Below, in pieces: positions 37,274 to 46,763 of a stretch of 64,000 nucleotides of DNA. Each line of letters opens with the position of its first letter. The stretch's first letter is position 1. The stretch is from Massilia sp. H6. GTDB taxonomy: Bacteria > Pseudomonadota > Gammaproteobacteria > Burkholderiales > Burkholderiaceae_D. The notes beneath the pieces are model-generated. The model saw nothing but the letters and a program-made list of their open reading frames with translations. It was not told the DNA's origin and did no database searches. The DNA lies in NCBI RefSeq assembly GCF_024802625.1, contig NZ_CP103371.1:3782001-3846000 (forward strand). The letters are read 5' to 3'. A program made the position numbers and the translations under genes.

Positions 37274-40200
37274 TTAGCCCTGCCCCAGCAGTTTCTCGAC
37301 CTCTGCCAACAACACCGCCTCCTGGTACGGTTTCCCGAAGAAGGCGTTTACTCCCAGCTCCAGCGCCACGTTGCGGTGCTTGTCGGCCGTGCGCGAGGTG
37401 ATCATGATGATCGGCACGGCCTGGGTCGCCGGGTTCTCGCGCAGCTGGCGGGTCAGGTCGAAACCATCCATGCGCGGCATCTCGATATCGACCAGCATCA
37501 GGTCGGGCCTAGCCTGGGCAATCTGCTCGAGCGCATCGACGCCGTCCTTGGCCAGCATCACCGCATAGCCTTCGCGTTCGAGCAGGCGCTGGGTAACGCG
37601 GCGCACGGTGATCGAATCGTCCACCACCATGACGGTGGCGCGCTGCTTGGGCGCCGCATCGGGCGTGCCGCTGGCGGCAGGCATGGCGGGCTGCTGCGCC
37701 AGCGCCACCGGATCGAGGATCAGCACGATCTCGCCGGTTCCCAGCACCGTGGCGCCGGCAATGCCGGGCATGCGCGCCAGTTGCGGGCCAACGTTCTTGA
37801 CCACCACTTCGCGGTTGCCCAGTACCTCGTCCACGCGCAGCGCGATGCGCCCACCGGCGCCATGCACCACCAGCACCGGATTGAGGCGCTGCATGGCAGC
37901 GCCATGATCGCGCTCACCCAGTAGCGCGGCGAGCGTGTGCAGCGCCTGCGGCTGCCCGGCCACCGCGATCGATCCCGATGCCTGGGCGGCGGCCAGGTCG
38001 GTATCGCGCACCTGCATGACTTGCTCGACCAGGGTCGATGGCAGCGCGTAGGTACGGCCATTGCTGGCCACCAGCACCACCTGCGCCACCGCCAGCGTGA
38101 GCGGCAGGTGGATCGCGAAACGGGTGCCCTTGCCCGGCTCGGTCGTGACCACCACGCGCCCGCCCAGTGCCTGCGCTTCGGAGCGCACCACGTCCATGCC
38201 GACGCCGCGGCCGGCCAGCTCGGTCAGCGCATCGGCGGTCGAGAAGCCCGGCTCGAAAATCAGTTCGGCCGCCTCCTGGTCGGACAAGCCCGCGTCCGGC
38301 CCGATCAGGCCCAGCGTGCGCGCCTTGGCGCGGATGCGTTCCAGGTCGAGCCCGGCGCCGTCGTCGCCGAAATGGATCGCCACTTCGTTGCCATGCTGCT
38401 CGACCTGCACCAGGATCTCGCCGGTTTCGGGCTTGCCTGCTGCGCTGCGCTGCGAGCGCGGTTCGATGCCATGCACGATCGCATTGCGCAGCAAATGCTC
38501 GAAAGGCGCCGCCATCTGCTCGAGCACGCTGCGGTCGATTTCCACCGCGCCGCCGCGAATGTCGAGGTTGACGCGCTTCTCCAGTTCTTTCGCGGTCTGG
38601 CGGGCCACCCGGAACAGGCGCTCGGACAAGCTCGCAAACGGCACCATGCGTACCCGCATCAGGTCGCGCTGCAGGTCGCGCGTCATGCGCGACTGCGCCG
38701 CCAGGTCCTCGGCCGCGCTGTCCACCGTGCGCGACAGGCTGTCGTGGAAGGCTTCCACGTCGTCCACGCTCTCGGCCATCATGCGCGTCAGTTCCTGCAG
38801 GCGCGTGAAGCGGTCGAATTCGAGCGGGTCGAACCTTTGCTCGCCCGCGATCGACAGGGTCGATGCAATCTGCGACTCGGCCTGGATCGCGATTTCGCGC
38901 ATCTGGCGGCGCAGGCGGTCCAGGTTCTCTGAAAAGTCGGACAGCGCGCCCTTGAGCGAGCCGACCTGGTTTTCAAGGCGCGAGCGGCTGATCGACACTT
39001 CGCCGGCCTGGTTCACCACCCGGTCCAGGATGTCGGCACGCACCCGCACCAGCGGCGCACGCGCGCCGGGCGCTTCGGCCGGCGCTGGCGCGGCCTGCGC
39101 CGGTGGCGACGGTTGCTGCAACTGCTCGAACAGCAGTAGCGCCGCGTCGTAGCTGGCCAGCAGTTCGTCGAAGGCGGCCGGATTCGTTTCCAGCGCGCCA
39201 GCCCCGGCCTGCAACAGGCTCTCGATCTGGGTCTCGAGTTCGTGCGCATGCTGGCCCAGGCGCATGGCGCCGGCCATGCGGGCGCTGCCCTTGACGGTAT
39301 GCAGCGCGCGCTGCAGGCCCTGGGCGGCGGCGCCGTCTTGCGGGTTCTGCTGCCACTGGCGCAGGCCATTGCCGATCTGCGGGAACAGGTCGGCGCCTTC
39401 TTCGAGAAATACCGGTAACAGGTCGGGATCGAGTTCGTCGCCAAAGACCGGGACGGCGGCCAGCGGTGCCGGCGCCGGCATCGGGTCCGGCACCGGGGCT
39501 GGTGCCTCGGGCGCCTGTTCCAGCACCGCCTCGTCGGGCGTGACCGGCACGAACGCCGCAGGCTCAGCGTCCGGCGCGGCCTGGTCCAGCTGCGGCGCCG
39601 CGAACGCCGCGGCGGCAAACGGGTCGTCGAAGAAGGAATCGAACAGGTCGTCGATCTCGCTCGCTGCGTTCGACTGGACAGCCTCGTCGCGCACTGCCGG
39701 TGGCGCGGCGGCTTCGGGTTTGGCTTCGGGTGGCGATGCCAGCAGCTCGGCGTAGGCGCTGGCAAAGAGCGCGTCGAGCTGATCGAGCAGGGCCGGGTCG
39801 GCGTCGCCGTAGGCATGGTCTGCCTGTTTGTCTGCCTGTTTGTCGGCCTGTTTGCTGGCCAGGCGCTCGCCGAGCAGGTGGAGCTGCCCGACCAGGTCCG
39901 GCTGGTTTGGGGCGAACTGGCCCAGCCCGAATACCTGCAGCATGGTGCGCACGCGCGACAAGCTGGCGTCGAGCAGATCGCGTCCGGCCGCGTCAAGCCG
40001 CGCGCCAGGGGCCGCCAGCTGTTCCAGTACCTGTTCCAGCGCATGGGCGAGCTCGTGCAGCGCGCCGTAGCCGACCGTGGCCGACGTGCCGGCCAGCGTG
40101 TGCGCAGCCTTCACCGCGTCCGGCGCGGCCGGCCGCTCCGGTTCTGCGCGCCAGGCCGCGAATTCGTCGGCCAGCAGCGTCACCAGCGCCTCGGTTTCGT

Positions 40201-42514
40201 CGAGGTAGACCGCATGCAGCGCAGGCGCAATGTCCAGCTCGCCAACGCGCTTGATCTCGGGACCGGCGGCAGTGGCCGCCGGCTCGGCCAGGTCGACCAG
40301 CAGCGGCACGTCGTCCAGCGCCGGCCCGTCTGCTTTCCGATCAGGCTCCGGGGCGCCCTGCTGCACCCGCGCCGCGGCCGCCGCGAGGGCTTCGCTGTCG
40401 CGTGCCGAGCAACCGTTGGCAAGCAGGTCGGCTACCCAATCGGACAGCTCCGCGTGCGCTTGCCGGAGCAGCGCCAGCAGCTCCGGCGTGGCGCTGCGCG
40501 CCTCGGACAGCCACAGGTTCATGACCCGCTCGATCGCCGCCGCCGCGTCGGCGAAGCGCTCCAGGCTGACCATGCGGCTGCTGCCCTTGAGCGTATGGAA
40601 AGAGCGGCGCAGCAGCGCCAGGATTTCCTGGCTGTCCGGGTTGGCTTGCGCCTGCGGCAGGGCCTCGGCGACGAAACCCAGCACTTCCTGCGCTTCCAGG
40701 ATGAAAATCTCGAGCAGCTCCGATTCGATCGACGCCTCGGGCGGTGCTGCCGGCGCGTCCGGCACTGCCACCGGCGCGGCCTCGACAAACTCGAACGGCA
40801 GCTCGCGCAGCAGGCGTTTTTCGGCGTCGAAGGTAAACCGGCCTTTCGCCAGTTCGCTGTTCTGTCCCAGCAAGTCGGTGAAAAAGCCGAGCGCGCCGAT
40901 GTTCTGCGCGATGTTGTGCAGCACGCTCGATTGCGCCGTCACGTCGCCATCGCTGGTGGCCAGCAGGCGCACTTCGCCGGCGACATGGCGCGCGGCCAGC
41001 ACCGCCTGCTCCTGGTCAAGAATAGCGAGGGCGCCCTGCAACTGGTGCAGCACCGGCTCGGCCTGGGCCAGGATGTCGCGCTTGGATGGGTCGTCGTAAT
41101 AATCGTCCAGCAGCTTCTCGACCTGGCGCAGGCCAGCCTTGATCTCGCTGGCCAGCACCGCCACGGTCTGGCCCTGCTGGATCTGGCGCGCCAGTTCGCC
41201 CTGCCAGTGCGGCGCGTCCGGCGGCGTTTCGCCGGCCGCCAGCGCCAGCAGCCTGGCGCCGACCGCTTCCGCGTTCTCGGCGAAATCGTCCGGCAGCTGG
41301 CGTAGCTGGTCGAGCCCGTTCTCGACGAACAGCATGGCAGTGGCCATTTCCAGCCCCAGGCCGTCGCTGCGGCCGGCCGCCATGGCGTCGGTGGCGGCGC
41401 GTCCCAGTTCGCGCATCAGTTGTGCCAGTGCCGGCGCGCCCAGCTTTTCGCTGGCGCCGGCCAGGCGCGACAAGGCCTGGTTGAAATCTTCCTTGACCTC
41501 GGGCTCGCCCGCGCCCTTGGTGGCGATGCGGTCCCAGTCCGACTTGCTGCGCGCCAGCGCCTCGCGCGCTTCCAGCAGCGTAGCCTGGTCGATGCGCCCG
41601 TACCGGCGGGTGTCGTAATCGTGCGGCACCAGCCCATCGATGCCGCAGGCCTGGCGCAGCCTGTGCGCTTGCGCGTCAGGCTCTACCGCAGAGGCAACGA
41701 AGAACAGCGCGTCGCGCAGCATCGGGTCCGGCGTGCCGCCCTGCCCCTGCGACAGGCGGCGCAGCTGCATGTTCACCTGTCCCAGCAGCTGCTTGACGTA
41801 CAGGTCGCTCTCGACCTGGCCGTCGGCCACCACGCCGATAAAGGCATGCAGCGCTTGCCAGAACAGGCGTGCGCGCGGTTCAGGCTGGGCCGGCGCGATC
41901 GGTGCGATCGCATCGCGCATCGCGCCCGCGTGCGCTCGGCCATCGGCCTTGTCGCCGCTCTTGAGGTAGGGTAACAGCGACTTTTCAAAGCGCGTGCGGC
42001 AGGCCGCGACATCAGGCGCCGCCGCCGCCGGCTCCGCGTCCAGCACCACCCCTTTACCGAGATCGGCGGGCAGCAGGTCGGACGGGTGGATGCGCTCGGC
42101 GCCCAGCTTTTCTTGCAAGTCGCGGTAGTAGGGAAACAGGCGCACCGGCTGCTGGGGCGCGCCGGCCAGCAGTTCTTCGAGATATTCGATCAGCGCCTGG
42201 TAGGCGTCCTGCACGATCTTTACCGACTCCAGGGTACAGGCCTGGTGGCCGTCCTTGAAACGGTCGATCAACTGTTCGGCCGCCGCGCTCAGGGCGCCGA
42301 TGCCCTCGACATCCACCAGTTGCAGGGCACCGTGGGCCTGGTGCAGGTGGCTCTTGGCATGCAGCAGCATGGTTGGCTGCGCCTCGGCGCTGCGGCCGGC
42401 GGCGTCGCGCAGGGCCGTGCCCGAGCGCCCCAGTGCATCGCGGATTTCGCCGATCACCCAGGACAGGGGGCCGGTGTCGAAAGCTGGGATGCGGCTGGAA
42501 GTTGCGTTGGTCAT
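37274..42514 (-). CDS. chpA: ChpA-type hybrid chemosensory histidine kinase of type IV pili
   Basis: The predicted product has 1746 residues. It is the central CheA-like kinase for twitching motility and, in Pseudomonas, surface sensing. In order: an N-terminal PilL-like region with a degenerate Hpt; Hpt boxes FHTLKGSSRM (near 638), AHTLAGTSATVGY (near 805) and LHTVKGSARM (near 1071); a dimer/ATP domain with HLLRNAIVHGIEP (near 1340), GDDGAGLDL and GRGVGMDVV (near 1440); a CheW domain; and a receiver with VDIEMPRMDG (near 1678). The middle Hpt keeps its His although the next Lys is Ala. A KQAD repeat (three 12-base units, 39819-39854) lies in a disordered linker. It is last in pilG-pilH-pilI-pilJ-chpA; pilJ ends 27 bases upstream. 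The domain count is smaller than the Pseudomonas protein's eight phosphotransfer sites. Confidence 0.94.
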   Translation of the reverse strand: MTNATSSRIPAFDTGPLSWVIGEIRDALGRSGTALRDAAGRSAEAQPTMLLHAKSHLHQAHGALQLVDVEGIGALSAAAEQLIDRFKDGHQACTLESVKIVQDAYQALIEYLEELLAGAPQQPVRLFPYYRDLQEKLGAERIHPSDLLPADLGKGVVLDAEPAAAAPDVAACRTRFEKSLLPYLKSGDKADGRAHAGAMRDAIAPIAPAQPEPRARLFWQALHAFIGVVADGQVESDLYVKQLLGQVNMQLRRLSQGQGGTPDPMLRDALFFVASAVEPDAQAHRLRQACGIDGLVPHDYDTRRYGRIDQATLLEAREALARSKSDWDRIATKGAGEPEVKEDFNQALSRLAGASEKLGAPALAQLMRELGRAATDAMAAGRSDGLGLEMATAMLFVENGLDQLRQLPDDFAENAEAVGARLLALAAGETPPDAPHWQGELARQIQQGQTVAVLASEIKAGLRQVEKLLDDYYDDPSKRDILAQAEPVLHQLQGALAILDQEQAVLAARHVAGEVRLLATSDGDVTAQSSVLHNIAQNIGALGFFTDLLGQNSELAKGRFTFDAEKRLLRELPFEFVEAAPVAVPDAPAAPPEASIESELLEIFILEAQEVLGFVAEALPQAQANPDSQEILALLRRSFHTLKGSSRMVSLERFADAAAAIERVMNLWLSEARSATPELLALLRQAHAELSDWVADLLANGCSARDSEALAAAAARVQQGAPEPDRKADGPALDDVPLLVDLAEPAATAAGPEIKRVGELDIAPALHAVYLDETEALVTLLADEFAAWRAEPERPAAPDAVKAAHTLAGTSATVGYGALHELAHALEQVLEQLAAPGARLDAAGRDLLDASLSRVRTMLQVFGLGQFAPNQPDLVGQLHLLGERLASKQADKQADKQADHAYGDADPALLDQLDALFASAYAELLASPPEAKPEAAAPPAVRDEAVQSNAASEIDDLFDSFFDDPFAAAAFAAPQLDQAAPDAEPAAFVPVTPDEAVLEQAPEAPAPVPDPMPAPAPLAAVPVFGDELDPDLLPVFLEEGADLFPQIGNGLRQWQQNPQDGAAAQGLQRALHTVKGSARMAGAMRLGQHAHELETQIESLLQAGAGALETNPAAFDELLASYDAALLLFEQLQQPSPPAQAAPAPAEAPGARAPLVRVRADILDRVVNQAGEVSISRSRLENQVGSLKGALSDFSENLDRLRRQMREIAIQAESQIASTLSIAGEQRFDPLEFDRFTRLQELTRMMAESVDDVEAFHDSLSRTVDSAAEDLAAQSRMTRDLQRDLMRVRMVPFASLSERLFRVARQTAKELEKRVNLDIRGGAVEIDRSVLEQMAAPFEHLLRNAIVHGIEPRSQRSAAGKPETGEILVQVEQHGNEVAIHFGDDGAGLDLERIRAKARTLGLIGPDAGLSDQEAAELIFEPGFSTADALTELAGRGVGMDVVRSEAQALGGRVVVTTEPGKGTRFAIHLPLTLAVAQVVLVASNGRTYALPSTLVEQVMQVRDTDLAAAQASGSIAVAGQPQALHTLAALLGERDHGAAMQRLNPVLVVHGAGGRIALRVDEVLGNREVVVKNVGPQLARMPGIAGATVLGTGEIVLILDPVALAQQPAMPAASGTPDAAPKQRATVMVVDDSITVRRVTQRLLEREGYAVMLAKDGVDALEQIAQARPDLMLVDIEMPRMDGFDLTRQLRENPATQAVPIIMITSRTADKHRNVALELGVNAFFGKPYQEAVLLAEVEKLLGQG
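39819..39854. repeat. Three 12-base tandem repeats inside chpA
   Basis: The unit TCTGCCTGTTTG occurs twice exactly and a third time with one change (TCGGCCTGTTTG). Read in the gene's frame it encodes KQAD three times. Such slippage-prone repeats in a linker can vary in copy number without changing the frame. Confidence 0.9.
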
Positions 42515-42541
42515 GGGCTCGATTCGTGGGCTCGATATGGG

Positions 42542-44839
42542 TTAGGCGGCCACGCGGAAGCGCGACACCGAATCTTTCAGTTCCTGGGCCAGCAGCGCCA
42601 GCTCACGGATCGACTGCGCCGTCTGGCGCGTGCCGCCCTGGGTGTGCTCGGTGACCGACAGGATATGCTGCATATTATGGGCCACGCCGTTGGCGGACGT
42701 CGCCTGTTGTTGTGCGGCGCTCGAGATCCCCTGGATCAGCTCCGCCAGGCGGTGCGACACGCGCGAAATATCGAGCAGCGCGGCGCCGGCCGCATCCGAC
42801 AGGCGCGCGCCCTCGACCACGCCCTGGGTCGACTTTTCCATGGCCGCGACGGCGTCATGGGTATCGGCCTGGATGGTGCGCACCAGCGCACCGATGCCCT
42901 TGGCCGCCTCGCCCGAACGTTCCGCCAGGCGCTGCACTTCCTCGGCCACCACCGAGAAGCCGCGTCCTGCCTCGCCTGCCGACGCGGCCTGGATCGCGGC
43001 ATTGAGCGCCAGCACGTTGGTCTGCTCGGTAATGTCCGAGATCAGGTCGGTGATCTCGCCGATTTCCTGCGACGATTCGCCCAGGCGCTTGATGCGCTTC
43101 GAGGTTTCCTGGATCTGCTCGCGAATCTCGTGCATGCCGGTGATCGCGTTCTGCACCGCGCTGGCGCCCTGCTCGGCCGCGGCCACCGACTGGCGCGCCA
43201 CGTCGGCCGATTCGGTCGCCGAGCGCGACACGTCGGCGATCTCGGTCGCCATGCGCAGCACGACCGCCGAGGCTTCCTGGATCTCGCGCGACTGCTGCTC
43301 GGCCGCGCCCAGCAGCTCGGTGGAGACGGTCTGCGCGCCGCCAGATGCGCGCGTGACCTGCTCGGCGGTACGGATCACCCGCAGCACCAGTTCGCGCAGT
43401 TCCTCTACCGTGTAGTTGACCGAGTCGGCGATCGCGCCGGTGATGTCTTCCGATACCGTCGCATGCACGGTCAGGTCGCCATCGGCGACTTCCTGCAATT
43501 CGTTCATCAGGCGCAGGATCGCCGCCTGGTTCTGGTCGTTGGTGGCCTTGGCTTCTTCTTCCTTGGCCTGGGCCATCTGGCGCATTGCTTCGGCTTCGCG
43601 GCGGCGCGCTTCGGCGCCGCGGGCGCGGTTGCGCGAATCCTGCAGCATCACGCGGCTGATACTGCCGCCCATCGCCAGCGTAAAGACCGATGCGCCCACC
43701 AGCAGCCAGAACCATGGGCTCCTGGCCGCCAGCTGGCTACGATAATCCGCCTGGATCCGCGTCAGCGTCGAGCGCAAGCCTTCGTTGTCGCGCGCGATGA
43801 CTTGCTCGGCGCTGCGGGCGGCGTCGAAATTATGAAGGTTGGCCACGAGCGTGGTCACGCCCTGCTGCCAGGCCCCGAAGGCGGTGCCGGCATCCGCCAC
43901 GCGCTCGCGCAGGTCGGCGTCGGCCAAGGGTGCCAGGCTTGCCAGGCTTGCCAGCAAGGCGCCCAGTTCGGCGCTGTCGCGCGCGATGGCGCGGGCAGTG
44001 TCGCGCGGCGCCGCTCCAGCCGACATGAAGGCATGGGCCGTTGCCGGCAGGCGTTCGGCCAGCGCCTTGAGGCGTTCGGCGCTAGCTGCTTCGCGCGGGG
44101 CACCGCCAGCTAGACGGGCGGCAAGGCGGTGCAGGTCGGGCACCAGCGCGTCGAGCCGGGCCACGCTGGCGCCAAAGCCGATCAGGTGGCGCTTGTTGCC
44201 CGCGATGGTGGTGGCGGCCGCGTTCGAGGCCGACCAGGCCGAACGCGCTTTCGCGAGCTGGGCCACGAGCTCGCCGGAGGCGGCCGGGATCGCATGGCCG
44301 CCCAGGCGGCCGCCGCGCGCCAGCAAGGTCAGGTCGCGCACCACTTCGGCGCGGCTCTCGTCGAGCTCCTTGAAAGAGGAAATGTCGCCGCGCAGCGCGT
44401 TCGGCGCAGCCTTGGCCACGCGCTGCGAGTGCATCAGGGCGTCTGCGGCAATCTGGCCCTGGTTCGCCACCACGTCGGTGCGGGCGGCGTTCTGCCACAT
44501 GGCCAGCACGGTCAGCACGATGCCGACCGCAAACGCGCCCATCACCAGGCGCAGCTGGCGCGCCAGCGACAGGTGGCCGATCAGCGGCAGGCGCAGGTCG
44601 TCATCTTCGGCGGGCATGACGCCCAGCGGCTTGCGTGGGCGCGTGTTGCCGAGCCGGCGCGCGGCGGCGTCGGCCGAGCCGTGCAGCTGCGCGCCGCCCC
44701 TGCCTTCGGTCGAGGGCTGCGGCGGCAGCATGTCCGGACCGAACTGGGTATCGGGCGACACCAGCGCGGTATCGTCGTGCGCGCTGGCCGCATTGTCTTT
44801 CAAGAAGGCGTTGATGCTGATCTTCGAGGCGAATCCCAT
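42542..44839 (-). CDS. pilJ: Methyl-accepting chemotaxis protein, PilJ type
   Basis: The predicted product has 765 residues and is an inner-membrane chemoreceptor that feeds ChpA. An unusually long cytosolic N-terminal tail (about 95 residues) precedes membrane segment 1 (about 97-116). A periplasmic helical region with a PilJ-like repeat runs to about 368, followed by membrane segment 2 (about 369-390), HAMP-like and coiled segments, and the signalling tip ([18 protein letters not shown] near 640-657). The start at 44839 has AGGAG upstream. It lies between the pilI and chpA genes. Confidence 0.92.
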   Translation of the reverse strand: MGFASKISINAFLKDNAASAHDDTALVSPDTQFGPDMLPPQPSTEGRGGAQLHGSADAAARRLGNTRPRKPLGVMPAEDDDLRLPLIGHLSLARQLRLVMGAFAVGIVLTVLAMWQNAARTDVVANQGQIAADALMHSQRVAKAAPNALRGDISSFKELDESRAEVVRDLTLLARGGRLGGHAIPAASGELVAQLAKARSAWSASNAAATTIAGNKRHLIGFGASVARLDALVPDLHRLAARLAGGAPREAASAERLKALAERLPATAHAFMSAGAAPRDTARAIARDSAELGALLASLASLAPLADADLRERVADAGTAFGAWQQGVTTLVANLHNFDAARSAEQVIARDNEGLRSTLTRIQADYRSQLAARSPWFWLLVGASVFTLAMGGSISRVMLQDSRNRARGAEARRREAEAMRQMAQAKEEEAKATNDQNQAAILRLMNELQEVADGDLTVHATVSEDITGAIADSVNYTVEELRELVLRVIRTAEQVTRASGGAQTVSTELLGAAEQQSREIQEASAVVLRMATEIADVSRSATESADVARQSVAAAEQGASAVQNAITGMHEIREQIQETSKRIKRLGESSQEIGEITDLISDITEQTNVLALNAAIQAASAGEAGRGFSVVAEEVQRLAERSGEAAKGIGALVRTIQADTHDAVAAMEKSTQGVVEGARLSDAAGAALLDISRVSHRLAELIQGISSAAQQQATSANGVAHNMQHILSVTEHTQGGTRQTAQSIRELALLAQELKDSVSRFRVAA

Positions 44840-44857
44840 ACCGGCTCCTGGTGCTGC

Positions 44858-45406
44858 TTACTGAATGTCTGGTTGTTGCGCGATGTGCAAAAAGCGCTGT
44901 TCGCGCACCAGCGCTGCCAGCGAGAGCGGCGTCCAGAGGATATTGTCGGCATCGCGCAGGGCGTCGCCCTCGCGCTGCATGCTGCTGGCCTGGCGCAGGC
45001 CGTACACGCGCTCGGCCAGCAAGGCGCAGTTCATGCCCAGCGAGGGCGCGAAGGTCACCAGGCGCATGCCTGGCGCGGCGCCCGGCGTTGCGCCGGCCGC
45101 TGCTGCGTCCTGGCCCAGGTAGCGCGCCAGGTCGATCACGCCGACCAGGGAACCGCGCACATTGGCCAGGCCCAGGTACCAGGGCTGGGTCAGCGGCACC
45201 CGCGCCAGCGGCACCGGCGGCACGATTTCGCCGGCCTCGAGCAGGTCGAGCAGGTAGCGCGTCGCGCCCACCTGCATCCCCAGCTGGCGGATCGGGGCGC
45301 CGTTGCCGCTGTTCGCGGCCTGCATGCGCTCGAGCAGATGGTCCTGGTATTGGCGCAGCCGGATGCTGCGCGCGTCGCCTTCCGGCCGGGCTGCAACCTC
45401 GGTCAT
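44858..45406 (-). CDS. pilI: CheW-like coupling protein PilI
   Basis: This 182-residue single CheW-domain protein links the receptor PilJ to the kinase ChpA. The CheW pattern is seen in YLLDLLEAGEIVPPVPLARVPLTQPWYLGLANVRGSLVGVIDL (in outline). It overlaps pilH by four bases (ATGA), so they are co-translated. Confidence 0.9.
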   Translation of the reverse strand: MTEVAARPEGDARSIRLRQYQDHLLERMQAANSGNGAPIRQLGMQVGATRYLLDLLEAGEIVPPVPLARVPLTQPWYLGLANVRGSLVGVIDLARYLGQDAAAAGATPGAAPGMRLVTFAPSLGMNCALLAERVYGLRQASSMQREGDALRDADNILWTPLSLAALVREQRFLHIAQQPDIQ

Positions 45407-45819
45407 GCCGCGGCTTCAGCGGCGGCGGCCGGCGCTTCCTCCACGGCCGCCTTGGCGTCGAGCGCGGCGATACTGGCCAGCAGCAGCGCCGGGTTGACCG
45501 GCTTGACCAGGTAATCCCGGGCGCCCTGGCGCATGCCCCAGATGCGGTCGGTTTCCTGATTCTTGCTGCTGCAGATGATGATCGGGATCGCCGCCAGCGC
45601 CGGGTCGCGCCCGATCGAGCGCGTTACCTGGAACCCGTTCGCGCCCGGCATGACGACGTCCATCAGGATCAGGTGCGGGCGCTCGGCCCGGATCTTGTCG
45701 ATCGCTTCCTCGCCATTGACGGCGGCGGCGACGGTATAACCATGCTTGGCCAACACATCGGTCAGGTAAAAGCGCTCGGTCGGGGAATCGTCGACGATCA
45801 GGATCTTTTGTATGGCCAC
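45403..45819 (-). CDS. pilH: Response regulator PilH
   Basis: This is a 138-residue single receiver domain of CheY type. The phospho-acceptor Asp is in [15 protein letters not shown] (near 50-64), the acidic pair in LIVDDS and the Lys in DYLVKPVN. The extra Ala-rich tail ([12 protein letters not shown]) is dispensable-looking. The start is GTG at 45819 with GGAG upstream. It is placed by order between pilG and pilI; the names PilG/PilH follow the Pseudomonas order. Confidence 0.9.
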   Translation of the reverse strand: MAIQKILIVDDSPTERFYLTDVLAKHGYTVAAAVNGEEAIDKIRAERPHLILMDVVMPGANGFQVTRSIGRDPALAAIPIIICSSKNQETDRIWGMRQGARDYLVKPVNPALLLASIAALDAKAAVEEAPAAAAEAAA

Positions 45820-45844
45820 GTGGGCTCCGCAATTCGGTTCGGGA

Positions 45845-46240
45845 TCAAGCCTTGCCGGCCGTGTGTTCGCGCACGGCCGCCAGCAGGCTGTCTTTGGAAA
45901 AAGGTTTGGTCAGGTAGGCCGAGGCCCCGACCATGGCACCGCGTGCACGGTCGAACAGACCGTCCTTGGACGACAGCATCAGCACTGGCGTCGCATGGAA
46001 ACGCGCGCTCTTCTTGATCAGGGCGCAGGTCTGGTAACCATCCAGGCGCGGCATCAGGATGTCGCAGAACACCAGCGCGGGATGGTGGTCGTTGATCTTG
46101 GCGAGCGCATCGAATCCGTCATCGGCCAGCACGACCTGGTAGCCTGCCTGGGTCAGGAAGATCTCGGCGGAGCGGCGGATCGTGCTGCTGTCGTCGATCA
46201 CCATGATGGTCAGGCCGGTGGGTTGCGGCGATGTCGTCAT
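45845..46240 (-). CDS. pilG: Response regulator PilG
   Basis: This is a 131-residue single receiver domain with VIDDSSTIRRSAEIFL, Asp in LVFCDILMPRLDGYQ and Lys in AYLTKPFSK. In Pseudomonas PilG controls pilus extension motors. It is first of the pil/chp genes, 25 bases before pilH; rubredoxin lies 122 bases upstream on the same strand. Confidence 0.92.
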   Translation of the reverse strand: MTTSPQPTGLTIMVIDDSSTIRRSAEIFLTQAGYQVVLADDGFDALAKINDHHPALVFCDILMPRLDGYQTCALIKKSARFHATPVLMLSSKDGLFDRARGAMVGASAYLTKPFSKDSLLAAVREHTAGKA

Positions 46241-46362
46241 TTTTGTTTCACTTCAGCATGAAACGCCACGATAGCACAGCGCATACCCCTTGTGCGCAAA
46301 GTGTTGCAGCATGTCAACTAGGCAAAATGACATGCCGCGGGTCGTCCTGGCGCGGCCTTGCC

Positions 46363-46551
46363 TTAGATTGCGGTCATCTCGAAATCGTCCTTGCGCGCGC
46401 CGCACTCCGGACAGGTCCAGTTCATCGGCACATCGGCCCAACGGGTGCCCGGCGCGATGCCGTCTTCCGGCGCGCCGGCTTCTTCGTCGTAGACCCAGCC
46501 GCAAATCAGGCACATCCAGGTCTGGAAAGCGACGGTTGTTTCAGTACTCAC
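46363..46551 (-). CDS. Rubredoxin
   Basis: This is a 62-residue one-iron electron carrier. The four Cys ligands are in MCLICGWVYDEEAG and WTCPECGARKDDFEM. GTG at 46551 was chosen because GAGGA lies seven bases upstream; an ATG inside (start of MCLICG) would cut the first 11 residues and a longer upstream frame reaches into the foldback element. Its partner in Burkholderiales is not known with certainty. It is divergent from the thiD-like gene and on the same strand as the pil genes. Confidence 0.93.
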   Translation of the reverse strand: MSTETTVAFQTWMCLICGWVYDEEAGAPEDGIAPGTRWADVPMNWTCPECGARKDDFEMTAI

Positions 46552-46590
46552 AGTGTGTTCCTCGTATATGGATAACGTAAATCGAGAAGT

Positions 46591-46723
46591 CGGAACGGGG
46601 AAGAACCGTAGCGAGCGGCCGCAATGCCGGCCGAGAAGCGCAGCTGTACGCAAGAGCTGTACGCAAGTACAGCGAGCATCGCCGGCCGGCAGTGCAACGC
46701 GCAGTAGGTTATTCCCCGTTCCG
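46591..46723. repeat. Foldback element with long terminal inverted repeats and internal duplication
   Basis: The arms CGGAACGGGGAAgAACC (46591-46607) and GGTTaTTCCCCGTTCCG (46707-46723) match at all but one position. Inside are GC-rich self-pairing blocks (CCGGCC near 46627 and 46683) and a 13-base tandem duplication AGCTGTACGCAAG (46642-46654, 46655-46667) ending in the hairpin GCTGTA-cgcaag-TACAGC (46656-46673). It sits in the divergent promoter gap between rubredoxin and the thiD-like gene. It resembles REP/MITE-type palindromic elements; no copy of it is evident elsewhere in this window. Confidence 0.6.
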
Positions 46724-46763
46724 TCTAGTAAAATGCGGAATCAGGTATCTTAATCCACCCGTC

